From NCBI GenBank assembly GCA_016708925.1, contig JADJET010000003.1, forward strand, positions 310,001 through 374,000: a DNA stretch of 64,000 bases, in the 5' to 3' direction. The translations under genes and the position numbers were made by a program. The notes beneath the pieces are model-generated. The model had not been told where the DNA came from. It searched no databases and worked only from the letters and a program-made list of their open reading frames with translations. The number at the start of each line of letters is the position of its first letter. The first letter of the stretch is position 1. The stretch is from Gammaproteobacteria bacterium. Its GTDB lineage: Bacteria > Pseudomonadota > Gammaproteobacteria > Pseudomonadales > Porticoccaceae. Shown here in pieces: positions 26,720 to 35,032 of this stretch.

Positions 26720-29168
26720 TCAGGGAGCCGGCGTAGCGGGTGATTCGGGCGCAGCGGGTTGCGGCGACGGCACGACAATACTTTCGGACAGCGCACCTTC
26801 GATTTTCAGATCGCTGATGGCGCCCAGGGAACGGGCAAAATGGCGGCGCATTTCGTCGGATACCGCGCGCAGTTGCTCGTCGTTCTGCAATGCGCGCGGG
26901 GTGATCAGCACCACCAGTTCGGTGCGATTGTTGGTGCGCGAGGTGGTGCGAAACAGGTTGCCCAGCCAGGGAATGTCCTGCAGCCAGGGTATCCCCGACC
27001 TGCCTCGGGAGGTGTTGTCGCGAATCAGGCCGCCCAGCACCACGGTCTCGCCCGAGCGCACCGCGACGCGGCTGGCGATGGCGCGCTGCAGGAAGCTGCG
27101 CTGGTCGGTCGCCGCATCCACCGGGCCGACATCGGTGACCTCCTGGTTGATGTCCATGGTGACCAGGCCACCCGCGTTCACCGAAGGGAGGACATCGAGC
27201 ATCACGCCGGTATCTTTGTACTGGATGGAACTGGTGGTGTTACCGCCGTCGGTGACGACGGTCGAGGACTGCACGGGCTGCTGGTCGCCTACCTGGATCT
27301 GGGCGCTGTGGTTATCGAGCACCATGAGACTCGGGCTCGAAATCACGTTGACCAGGTTCTTTTTCGCGAGCGTGTTCAACACCGCCCGCACCTGGCCCGC
27401 GCGGTTGGCGATGCTGTAGGAGAAGCCGGGCAGCTGCGGGCCGATGTTGCCGGAGTCGTTGGGGTTGAATATCCCGGTGCCGGTGCGGCCGCCATTGAGG
27501 TCGCCATTAAACGCCCACTGCAAGCCGAACGAAAACTCGTCGGAGAGGGTCACCTCGAGGATGCTGGCCTCGATCAGGATCTGGGTGGGCGGCACATCGA
27601 GCTGCTGCAAGGCGGTGCGCACTTTCTCGTATTCCCGCCGCGGCGCATGGATCAGCAACGAGTTGTTGAACTCGTCGGCCACGATCCGCACATCCAACCC
27701 CAGCTCGACGGTGGTCATCTCCGCCTGATTGCCGGACTGGCCGGCGCGGCCGCCACTACCGAAACCACTGCCAAGGCCACTCCGACTGCCGCCGCTGTTC
27801 GAGCCGCCGAAGCCGCTGCCGAAACCGCCACTGTTGGAGCCGCCGAAACCGGAGCTCCCGCCCAGGCTGCTGCCGCCGCGGCTGCTGCCGAGGCTGCCGC
27901 CAATTCCCGAACCGCCACGGCCACCGCTCAGACTGGATTGGCCCAAACCCGGGGCGACGCCCGAGTCGGCGCCTCTGCCGCCCTGCCCGCCACCGCCGCC
28001 ATAGAGCGCATTGAGCAGTTCGGAGAGGTGCTGGGAGGTGCCGTTCTGCACCGCATAGACGAACAACTGCGGCTCGTTGCCATCGCCGCGCGGCTGGTCG
28101 AACTGGGCGATCCACTCGCGCGCGGTCGAGATAATAGGCGCGTGAAGTAATGATCAGCAGGGCGTTGAGGCGCTCGATGGCCGCTACCTTGACCAGCCCC
28201 GCCAGCGGACCCGGCAATTCCAGCCCGCCCACTGCCGGCGCCTGGGCATTGCCCCCGGTGGCACCCTGAACGCTGCCCCTGGCGGCATCCCCCGCCCTTG
28301 GCGGGGGGGCTCCGGTTTTGGCGGCCGCGCCGCCCGACAGCGCGGCCAGCGCGCTTTCGACTTCCGCCACGGAGACATTCTTGAGGGGGAACAGGCCGAT
28401 GGACATGCCCTTGAGCACGTCGACATCGAAGGTCTGCACGATCTGCATGAAACCTTCGAGCTGGGAGCGGGTGGCGGCCAGGATCAGCAGGTTGCGCACC
28501 GGATCGACCCGGACGATGTTTTCCGTCGCGGCGATGGGCGCGAGGATTTCGGCCATCTCGGCGGCGCCGACGAATTGCAGCGGGACGATCATCAGATTCT
28601 GGCCCGGCGGCAGCGCCCCGCCCAGGTTGCCCAGGGACGGCGCGATACCGCGCAGGGTCTCGGGGCGGCCGACGTGGTAGACGCCGGAAGCGTCGATCAC
28701 CAACGCCAGTCCGTTGGCCTGGAGAATCGACTCCAGCACCGGCAGAATCTGGTCCCGGGGCAGCGGCTGCGCGGTGTGAACGGTGAGGGAGCCCGCCACC
28801 GGCTGATTGATGATGTAGGGCATTGCCAGGATGTCGCCCAGGATGGCGTGCACCACTTCGGTCACCGGCGCCTGCTCGAAATCGAGACTGACCGGATCCC
28901 CGACGACCGCTTTCGCGCCCGTGGGCCGGGGCGCCCTGAACATGGCGTCGTCGCCGCGCATGATCAGCGGCTCCGTATTCGGTTCGGCTTCGGGCGCGGG
29001 CGGCGCGGGTTTATCGACCTTGACCCGGTCGGCGGCCTTGCCGGCTATCGGCACCACGATGTCGGTGTTGGGGGCGGCGGATTTGGTCGTGGCACAGCCG
29101 GCGACCGCCAGCGCAAACAGGACGGCAAGACTGGCGCGGGACGCGGGACTGGATTGAGAGACTGTCAT
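26720..29168 (-). pseudogene. gspD: Type II secretion outer-membrane secretin GspD, split by a frameshift
   Basis: The N-terminal frame (ATG 29168) encodes a lipoprotein-type signal (ALAVAGC) and the N0-N1-N2 domains (SLDFEQAPVTEVVHAILGD, LPVLESILQANGLALVID, NVSVAEVESALAAL) as far as SRAYYLDRAR near 28110. The family sequence then continues in another frame (EWIAQFDQPRGDGNEPQLF, then the secretin domain with VISSPSLMVLDNHSAQIQVG and WLGNLFRTTS). The break lies in a CGCGCGCG run, and restoring two bases heals it. A glycine/serine-rich insert of about 95 residues (27730-28010) lies in the N3 region. It is the last gene of the operon, as xpsD is in Xanthomonas. Either it is inactivated or this is a sequencing error. 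Confidence 0.88.
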
Positions 29169-29211
29169 GAAAAGGGCATCCGTCATTGGTTCAGCGTTTT
29201 TGGGTCTGCTT

Positions 29212-29865
29212 TTACTGAGTCTGTGTTTCTTGGGTCTGGGCGGCACGCGTCTGGGCAGCGCGGGCCTGGGCGGCACGCAGCGCCGCCTGGCGATCGACCG
29301 GGGTCGCGGGCCGGGCAGTGGAAACGTCGGGTTTCTTGCCCTTGCCCGGCGGCCCGGCGGGCGCGGCGGGCGCGGCGGGCGCGGCGACCATGCCGCCCTG
29401 CTGGGGCTGGCGCGCAAGGGGCAATTCCTGCGTGGTGCCGTCGGCGCTTGTGAAGATCGCCTTGGTGGTACTCACCGCGAGCAAACGCCACCCCTGCCAC
29501 TCGACCCCGGTGGGCACCCGGGAAACCTCGCCACCACGGCGGAGGATCACCCCGGCATGTCCGCCAGATTCGTAAACCCCCAGCAGCTCGACGCCATCGA
29601 GCGGGTTGACCGCGGGCGCGGCCGGAGCGGCTTCCGCCACCACGGGCTCGGGAGGACGGCGAGCTTCGAGAAACAATGGGCGCTGACCGATCTCGTTCAG
29701 CAGCGCGCCGTTGGCACCGGCGAGCGCATTCACCGCGACCACCGCGGGCGCCTCGGGTGGCCGCGACGCCGGCGGCGTCCAGTCGGCGTCGATGAGGATG
29801 AATTCGGCGGCAATGCCGAACAGCGCGGCCAGCGCGACACCCCACAGCACGCGATGCACCGGCAT
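29212..29865 (-). CDS. gspC: Type II secretion protein of the GspC/XpsN type
   Basis: The 217-residue inner-membrane protein has one N-terminal TM (VLWGVALAALFGIAAEFILI), an alanine/proline linker and an HR-like domain (VELLGVYESGGHAGVILRRG, QGWRLLAVSTTKAIFTSADG). In type II systems this domain contacts the secretin. The C-terminus is a low-complexity Ala-Gln-Thr tail (AQARAAQTRAAQTQETQTQ) instead of a PDZ domain. The position between gspM and gspD matches xpsN of Xanthomonas. Its ATG overlaps the gspM stop. Whether to call it GspC or GspN is uncertain. Confidence 0.7.
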   Translation of the reverse strand: MPVHRVLWGVALAALFGIAAEFILIDADWTPPASRPPEAPAVVAVNALAGANGALLNEIGQRPLFLEARRPPEPVVAEAAPAAPAVNPLDGVELLGVYESGGHAGVILRRGGEVSRVPTGVEWQGWRLLAVSTTKAIFTSADGTTQELPLARQPQQGGMVAAPAAPAAPAGPPGKGKKPDVSTARPATPVDRQAALRAAQARAAQTRAAQTQETQTQ

Positions 29866-30422
29866 CAGGGCGCGAGCCTCAGCGCACTCATGTTCATCTG
29901 AATGGTGACATTGGCGTTGGTCTCCGTGCCGCGGCGGATCGCGCGCGGCGCCTGCACCGCCAGTTTTTCCACGGCGATTGGCGGCTCTTCCGCTGCCAGG
30001 GCCAACAGGAACGCGGCCAAGGCGCCGGTCTCCCCTTCGAGGGTGCCGCTGACCGTCACCACGGCGAACCCGTCTTCCTCGCGCACCGGGAGAATCTGGC
30101 TGCCGGCGACGCGGAGTTCGGCGGCTTCCGCGAGCTGGCGGATATTCTGTTGCAAGCCCGTGCCGATCTCGCCGACGTCAGCGCCTGCCGGATACGCCAG
30201 CCGCCCCAGGGCGGCGTCCGCATCCGCGCTGGCCACCAGAATGGCATCGCCGCGCTCCAGCACACCGCTCAGGCGGGCGTACCGCGGCGCGATATCGGCG
30301 CGCAACTCGGTTGCCCGCCAGGCATGCGCGGCAACTTTGCCCAGCGCCGCCGCCGCCGCCAACAGCGCGACCGCGAGACACAGCCCCGCAACCAGACGTG
30401 CGCGCTGCCCGGGAAATTTCAC
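29865..30422 (-). CDS. gspM: Type II secretion protein GspM
   Basis: The 185-residue bitopic protein has a short cytoplasmic N-terminus, one TM (LVAGLCLAVALLAAAAALGK) and a periplasmic ferredoxin-like domain (VVTVSGTLEGETGALAAFLL, PIAVEKLAVQ). This is the GspM/PilO-type layout that partners GspL in the inner-membrane platform. The start overlaps gspL by 4 bp and the stop overlaps gspC. Confidence 0.82.
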   Translation of the reverse strand: MKFPGQRARLVAGLCLAVALLAAAAALGKVAAHAWRATELRADIAPRYARLSGVLERGDAILVASADADAALGRLAYPAGADVGEIGTGLQQNIRQLAEAAELRVAGSQILPVREEDGFAVVTVSGTLEGETGALAAFLLALAAEEPPIAVEKLAVQAPRAIRRGTETNANVTIQMNMSALRLAP

Positions 30423-31501
30423 GGCGCCGCTTCCGGCACGGGATTCAGCGCGGGCACGGCGGCGGGCATCGCGGTTGGCGGCGCCGCGGCCGGGGATTCC
30501 GGCGCCAGCACGAATTCGAGGTAGAACGCATCGCGCCCGTCGCGGCCGCGCACGATGGGATTGAGCGCCCGCAACTCGGCGACGCCCGGGTCCGCGCGCA
30601 GGGTTTCCATGAGCCCGGCGGCATCGGCGGCATTGCCGGTGATGCGCACCTTGCGGCCTTCGATATCGAGTCGGCTGAGATAGGCGCTGTCCGGCAGCAA
30701 CGTGGTGAGCTTGTGCAACGCATACAGCATGTCCGCCTTGCCGTCGCGCCAGGCGACGACAGCGGCGATGCGGCTATCGGCCCGCACCAACGCGGCGCGC
30801 GCATCCAGATAACTGCCGCTGGCAACATGCATTTGTTCCAGTTGCCGCTGGGCGTCGATGGTGCGATGCCGCAACTGCCAGTACGGCGCCAACACCAGTC
30901 CGCCGAGCAACACGAGAATGAGCAGCAGCCACAGTAGCGTCTGGTTGCGCCGAGCGCGGCCCCGGGCCAGGCGGGGCGCTTCGCCCCGGCCGCGCAGCAC
31001 AACCGGGCCGCCGGCATCGGCCCAGAGTTCGAAACTATCGGGCAGTCCGCTGCGATGCGCTGCGACGTAGGCGTCGACGTGATCGCGGGCGGCAAAGGCG
31101 AGGGTGATTTCGAGGCCGGGCTCATCGACGGCGTCGATGCGCCAGCCCCAGTCGAGCCGCGCCTCGGGGAATGGGCTGTCGGCCTGCAATTCCAGCCGCA
31201 GCGCGGCTTCGATTTCGGCATCGCTCAGGTGCGGCAGCGCCAGCTGGCGGCTCAACACCAGATCCTGGGGCAACAGCAGGGCATGGAAGGCGGCGGTGGC
31301 GCCCGCCGGCGCGGGCCGCCCAGTCGCCCCGACACAGGTTTGGCGGCTGCCGTCAGGCCGATGTACTTCGACCAGCTCGGCCGGCGTGAGCCAGGCCAGC
31401 AGGGGCCAGCGCAGGACGCCGGACCAGCCCTGCCGGAGGCCGTTGGCCAGCGCGCCCAGATCGAGACCGAAGAGACGGAGATTGGCTGCTTCAAACGCCA
31501 T
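30419..31501 (-). CDS. gspL: Type II secretion protein GspL
   Basis: The 360-residue platform protein has an actin-like cytoplasmic domain (DLVLSRQLALPHLSDAEIEA, FPEARLDWGWRID), a TM (LLWLLLILVLLGGLVL, about residues 190-206) and a periplasmic PilN-like domain with a coiled coil and LPDSAYLSRLDIEGRKVRIT. I chose the ATG at 31501 (MAFEAANLRLF); the frame continues upstream to 31546, but that part is encoded by the inserted mobile repeat. In Xanthomonas-type operons gspK and gspL are adjacent; here 461 bp separate them. Confidence 0.85.
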   Translation of the reverse strand: MAFEAANLRLFGLDLGALANGLRQGWSGVLRWPLLAWLTPAELVEVHRPDGSRQTCVGATGRPAPAGATAAFHALLLPQDLVLSRQLALPHLSDAEIEAALRLELQADSPFPEARLDWGWRIDAVDEPGLEITLAFAARDHVDAYVAAHRSGLPDSFELWADAGGPVVLRGRGEAPRLARGRARRNQTLLWLLLILVLLGGLVLAPYWQLRHRTIDAQRQLEQMHVASGSYLDARAALVRADSRIAAVVAWRDGKADMLYALHKLTTLLPDSAYLSRLDIEGRKVRITGNAADAAGLMETLRADPGVAELRALNPIVRGRDGRDAFYLEFVLAPESPAAAPPTAMPAAVPALNPVPEAAP

Positions 31502-31515
31502 GGTCAGGTCAGGCC

Positions 31516-31966
31516 CTAGTACCATGGCACGTAAGTTTCGACACATTACTCGCCATCGTCATTCCCCCCCGGGGGGAACCCGGCCCCGCCCCCCCCCACC
31601 ACGGCTGGCCCCCCCCGCCCCCCCGGCCCCCCCCCCCCGCGGGGGCCGCGCCCCCCCGGTTGCGCGGGGGCCGGGGGGGCCGGGACGCAAGCCCGCCACC
31701 CCCCGCCCCCGCCCCCCCGGGGAGGCGGGGCCCCGGCCCCGGCGCCCCCCCGACGGCCGGGCCCCCGGGGGAGGCGGGGGGCCCCCCCCGGGGGGCGGGG
31801 GGGTCCCCTTGTTTATATGGCCAGGCGGTGGCGGGCGGGCCGGTTTCGACCATGCCGGCCTCGCCGCGCGGCCCCGGCGCCTCAACAACGGCTGGATTTC
31901 CGCGCAAAAACTGGATGCCCGCCTTTGCGGGCATGACGTTCCCTTGTTTATATGTCGCACTACTAG
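31516..31966 (-). mobile_element. MITE-like element (expanded/compound copy) between gspK and gspL
   Basis: The ends match the cleaner 162-bp copy at 60250-60411, in the opposite orientation: CTAGTACC(A/G)(T/C)GGCACGTAAG on one side and CGCACTACTAG on the other. Both ends abut CTAG, possibly a 4-bp target duplication of the kind made by IS5-type transposases. The internal blocks (ACTGGATGCCCGCCTTTGCG, TTCCCTTGTTTATATG) also match. This copy is about 285 bp longer. It has an extra internal CCTTGTTTATATG end (31808-31820) and a run of corrupted G/C sequence. No transposase is encoded. The gspK stop TAG comes from the flanking CTAG. Confidence 0.65.
31564..31808. other. Block of almost pure G/C homopolymer runs
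   Basis: Roughly 245 bases consist nearly only of runs of C and G (runs up to about 13), with almost no A or T. Nothing else in the window looks like this. It lies inside the duplicated mobile element, where read mapping is ambiguous, so a consensus artefact is likely. No gene can be supported here. Confidence 0.7.
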
Positions 31967-33018
31967 TTCCCGGTGATCGGTTCAACGCGAAAACTGCGCC
32001 AGGGCGTACCATCGGCGCCGTTCTGACTGAGGTCGATCCAGCGTGTGCGGCGGTAACTGCGCTCACCCAACTGCACGCGCGCGTCGGCGCGGTACACCGA
32101 TGCGCCACCACCCCCCAAAAACCGGGTCGCGAGCCCGGTCATGTCGGTGGTCGGGTCGTCGGCTCGGGTCGCGGCGATGCGCGCCGCCTGTTCACGATCA
32201 CCGCCAGCCAGCAGGGTGAGTACGTCTTCGGATGCCGCCTGCGGGGCTATACCGGCACCTCCGCCGCGCACGGTCAGCAGGCCGCGCACTCTATCATAAA
32301 GCGGGTAGGAGACCCCGAGCACCTGGAGCAGATCCTCCGGATACTGGAACGGACCGCCGCGCGGGCGATGGCTGACGCCCGCCGCGGCGTAATCGCCGCC
32401 GGCCTCGGTCAGCCCCGGCGTACGCCACTCCACCACCCGCTGCGCCAGCTCGGCGGCAAGGGCCGGTTCCTCGCCACCGGGTCCACTGAACAGCTCCGTC
32501 AGCAGCTCTTCGGTCGCCTGATTGAGGTCGATGAGGCCAGACGCCGGCACCAGCTCGACCGCGACCGCGCGACCGGCAAATTCATAGCCAAAGTGCGCGA
32601 ATTTTTCCTGGGCCTCGGGCGTAGAGCGCAGCTCCAGCACGGCCAACTGAATCGCGGCATCGCCGATCGCGGCGGCTTCGGCCCGCGCCCGCACACCCTG
32701 GGCGGAGTGCAATTCGCTTTTGGTGGTCGCCGCCAGAGCCAGCGCCAGTATCGAAAGCGCCGCCACCATCCAGAGCACGGCAACCAGGGCGATGCCGCCC
32801 TGGAGTTGCCTGACGGGCTGGTGCCTCAGCGTCGATACGGCGGATGCGCTGCGCTTATCCGCCCTACCTGCACACCGTTGTAGGCTGCGGCGCCATGCCC
32901 AGGCCGACTCGGCGGATGCGCTGCGCTTGTCCGCCCCAAGGGATAGAGCGATGCGTCGTGTAGGGTGGGTAAGCGCAGCGCACCCACCGCAAACCCAGGC
33001 GCCACCGCGCTCAACCAT
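31963..33018 (-). CDS. gspK: Type II secretion minor pseudopilin GspK, leader extended by repeats
   Basis: GspK caps the pseudopilus tip. The mature start GGIALVAVLWMVAALSILAL and the LIDLNQATEELLTELF helix-hairpin segment identify it, and GTPWRSFRVEPITGN is the end. The ATG at 33018 is well supported: GGGGAGG lies 5 bp upstream and it overlaps the end of gspJ by 8 bp. The 66 residues between this start and the prepilin motif are mostly translations of three short palindromic repeats (ADKRSASA appears twice). The repeats therefore sit in frame within the leader peptide, which in normal GspK is about 10 residues. Whether prepilin peptidase still processes it is open. Confidence 0.85.
   Translation of the reverse strand: MVERGGAWVCGGCAALTHPTRRIALSLGADKRSASAESAWAWRRSLQRCAGRADKRSASAVSTLRHQPVRQLQGGIALVAVLWMVAALSILALALAATTKSELHSAQGVRARAEAAAIGDAAIQLAVLELRSTPEAQEKFAHFGYEFAGRAVAVELVPASGLIDLNQATEELLTELFSGPGGEEPALAAELAQRVVEWRTPGLTEAGGDYAAAGVSHRPRGGPFQYPEDLLQVLGVSYPLYDRVRGLLTVRGGGAGIAPQAASEDVLTLLAGGDREQAARIAATRADDPTTDMTGLATRFLGGGGASVYRADARVQLGERSYRRTRWIDLSQNGADGTPWRSFRVEPITGN
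32839..32988. repeat. Three palindromic repeats within the gspK leader
   Basis: Copies lie at 32839-32867 (GGCGGATGCG ... ATCCGCCCTAC), 32911-32937 and 32960-32988 (GTAGGGTGGG variant). Together with spacers they add about 150 bp, a multiple of three, to the 5' end of gspK without breaking the frame. Confidence 0.8.
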
Positions 33019-33658
33019 TGTCGCCTCCCCGGGATTCTGCACGGTTGAGGTCGGGGCGCGGCTGCGCTTCCAGCACCGGCACGATCAATTCCGGCCAGGC
33101 TTGTCCGCGCACCGCCAGGCCCACTTTGACGCGCGCTGGCAATACTTCGGTAGCACTCCACTCGGTGCGCCATTCGTCTTCGTCGAGCGCCCGGTAGGCA
33201 AGATCGAAGGCGGTGACGCCATCGAGCAGCAGATGGGACTCCGCCGCGCCCCAATCGGGCGGTGGGTCGTCGCCGGCGTAGGGGAGGTAGTACAAAACCA
33301 ACCGACGCCCGCGTTCCACGCCCAGCCGCAAGTGATAAAGGCCGCCGACGCCGTGGCGCGCGGGCATCAGGCCCAGCCACTCCAGTTCGGTCCCGGAACC
33401 CTCGAGCCAGCTCACGGGCACCAAATCGTCCGGTCGCACCCGTACCCGGGGCGCCGCGGCACTCAGCGATTGTTCGAGAAAAGCGTAGACCAGGCGCACG
33501 TCGTCGCTGGTGAGCGCGCGTTCCTCGACGCGGGTACTGGTCTTGCCGAAGGAAACCAACGCGCTGACCAGGCCGGTCAAAATGACGGCGACCAGCGTCA
33601 GGGCGATGACCACCTCGATGAGGGTGAAGCCGCGACCGTGGCGGTGAATCGGCCTCAT
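33011..33658 (-). CDS. gspJ: Type II secretion minor pseudopilin GspJ
   Basis: The 215-residue prepilin has the class III leader RHGRG followed by FTLIEVVIALTLVAVIL (Glu5 conserved), then a soluble domain with ERALTSDDVRLVYAFLEQSL and YHLRLGVERGRRLVLYYLPY as in GspJ. Its start overlaps the gspI stop by 4 bp and its end overlaps the gspK start by 8 bp. It forms the pseudopilus tip complex with GspI and GspK. Confidence 0.88.
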   Translation of the reverse strand: MRPIHRHGRGFTLIEVVIALTLVAVILTGLVSALVSFGKTSTRVEERALTSDDVRLVYAFLEQSLSAAAPRVRVRPDDLVPVSWLEGSGTELEWLGLMPARHGVGGLYHLRLGVERGRRLVLYYLPYAGDDPPPDWGAAESHLLLDGVTAFDLAYRALDEDEWRTEWSATEVLPARVKVGLAVRGQAWPELIVPVLEAQPRPDLNRAESRGGDNG

Positions 33659-34047
33659 GGCGCGCGCACGTCTACCGGCAGCAGGGTGACCAGGGCGAAT
33701 TCGCGCTCACGATCGCGGTCCTGCCAGCGCACGCGCGCGATGACTTCGTGCAACTCCCACTGCGGATTTTCGACACTGCCCGCCGCCGGGCTGGAACTGA
33801 GCTGCCAGGCAAAACCATCCGGCGTGGTGCCGCTCTCCCCCAGGCCTTCCGGCGGTACCCGGTCGTAGAGGGCGAGCACCGACTGCGCCAGCAGCACGGC
33901 GCGGGTGTCGCGCACGGCTCCGGCAACGCCGCGCACACTGCCGCCGACGGCCTGATAGAGGATGCCGAGCGCCAGCGCCATGATGGCAAAGGCCACCAGC
34001 ACTTCGAGCAACGAGAATCCGGCCTGACGGCGCCGCGACGCCATCAT
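33655..34047 (-). CDS. gspI: Type II secretion minor pseudopilin GspI
   Basis: The 130-residue prepilin begins MMASRRRQAG with the cleavage motif before FSLLEVLVAFAIMALALGIL. The rest (LAQSVLALYDRVPPEGLGES, ENPQWELHEVIARVRW) matches GspI length and pattern. The ATG at 34047 overlaps the gspH stop by 4 bp; a longer open frame extending to 34821 is a shadow of gspG and gspH. Confidence 0.87.
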   Translation of the reverse strand: MMASRRRQAGFSLLEVLVAFAIMALALGILYQAVGGSVRGVAGAVRDTRAVLLAQSVLALYDRVPPEGLGESGTTPDGFAWQLSSSPAAGSVENPQWELHEVIARVRWQDRDREREFALVTLLPVDVRAP

Positions 34048-34520
34048 GCCCCCGGCGCTTCCTGGCTGACGCGCCCCAACAGCCAGTCGACGCGCAGGCG
34101 CACACCCTCGCCGGACGGCCGCAGGATCTCGATACTGCCGCCGGTGGCACTGCCGTCGGGATAGAAGCGGATGGCACCACGGTCCTGGCCGACCTCGGCG
34201 TCGGCAACCACCAGGCGCAGTATCAACCGTGAAGGAAGCTCGCCGGTGAGCTGCTCGCCGATACCGAAGCGGTGTTCGGTCGGCGCCACGGTGAAGGCGA
34301 CACTGGTGCCGGTCTCGACGGCGGTTTGGCGGGCGCCTTTCAGGCCCGCCAGCAGATGGCGCACCGCTGCACGGTATTCCATGGTTTCCATGGCTCGCGA
34401 CAGCAACGGTGGCGCGGTGGTGAGCAGCAGCGCCACCACCGCCAGCACCACCATGAGTTCGAGCAGGGTAAAACCGGCACCACGTCCCGATCCGGGAGGC
34501 GCTGGCGCCCGCTGCGTCAC
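34044..34520 (-). CDS. gspH: Type II secretion pseudopilin GspH
   Basis: The 158-residue prepilin carries the cleavage motif GRGAG before FTLLELMVVLAVVALLL, then a domain ending in a RFYPDGSATGGSIEI strand pair, which is characteristic of GspH (FimT-like). It overlaps gspG and gspI by 4 bp on each side, as part of the EFGHIJKLMCD operon. Confidence 0.87.
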   Translation of the reverse strand: MTQRAPAPPGSGRGAGFTLLELMVVLAVVALLLTTAPPLLSRAMETMEYRAAVRHLLAGLKGARQTAVETGTSVAFTVAPTEHRFGIGEQLTGELPSRLILRLVVADAEVGQDRGAIRFYPDGSATGGSIEILRPSGEGVRLRVDWLLGRVSQEAPGA

Positions 34521-34948
34521 TGCCAGCTGCCGATGTCGGCGTTTTCACCGTCGCCGCCCGGGGCGTTGTCGGCACCCAGGGTGTAGATGTCGATATCGCC
34601 GTTGCGGCCCGGTGATTCGTAATGATAGGCGTTGCCCCAGGGATCGTTGGGCAGCCCCTTGCGCAGGTAGGAGCCGTTCCAGCCGGCGGCAGCAGGCGGT
34701 GCGGACACCAAGGCGGCGAGGCCTTCCTGAGTAGTGGGGAAGCGACCCACATCGAGCTTGAACAGTTCGGCGGCCTGCTCCAGGTCGCGGATCTGCACCA
34801 CGGCGGACTTGCTCTTGGCACCGCCCAGCTGGCCGAGTACGCGGGGACCGACGAGGCCGGCGAGGAGGCCGAGGATGGCGAGCACCACCAGCAGTTCGAC
34901 GAGGGTGAAACCGCGATTGCGGCGGGCTGAAACTGTGCGGTGACGCAT
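34517..34948 (-). CDS. gspG: Type II secretion major pseudopilin GspG
   Basis: The 143-residue major pseudopilin has RRNRG before FTLVELLVVLAILGLLAGLV, the IRDLEQAAELFKLDVGRFPT helix and the calcium-site region near DPWGNAYHYESPGRNGDIDI, as expected. The ATG at 34948 has GAGG 8 bp upstream; an in-frame TTG 12 bp earlier is less likely. It polymerises into the pseudopilus that drives substrates through GspD. Confidence 0.92.
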   Translation of the reverse strand: MRHRTVSARRNRGFTLVELLVVLAILGLLAGLVGPRVLGQLGGAKSKSAVVQIRDLEQAAELFKLDVGRFPTTQEGLAALVSAPPAAAGWNGSYLRKGLPNDPWGNAYHYESPGRNGDIDIYTLGADNAPGGDGENADIGSWQ

Positions 34949-35032
34949 GATAGGCCTCAACAGGGGGTGAAGTAAGCTGGGTTCAAGACCACGATGGTCG
35001 ATTATAAGTTCAAAGCCGGGTGCGCCTCCGGC

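Noticed and set aside
26422..26796. 124-codon open frame between the lipoprotein gene and gspD
   Set aside because: It consists partly of the palindromic repeat, overlaps gspD and has no recognisable features.
31502..31546. Earlier start for gspL
   Set aside because: The additional residues (MCRNLRAM...) are encoded by the end of the mobile repeat and recur at its other copies.
33655..34821. 388-codon continuous frame through gspG, gspH and gspI
   Set aside because: Only the last 130 codons (GspI) have homology; the rest is an out-of-frame reading of gspG and gspH.
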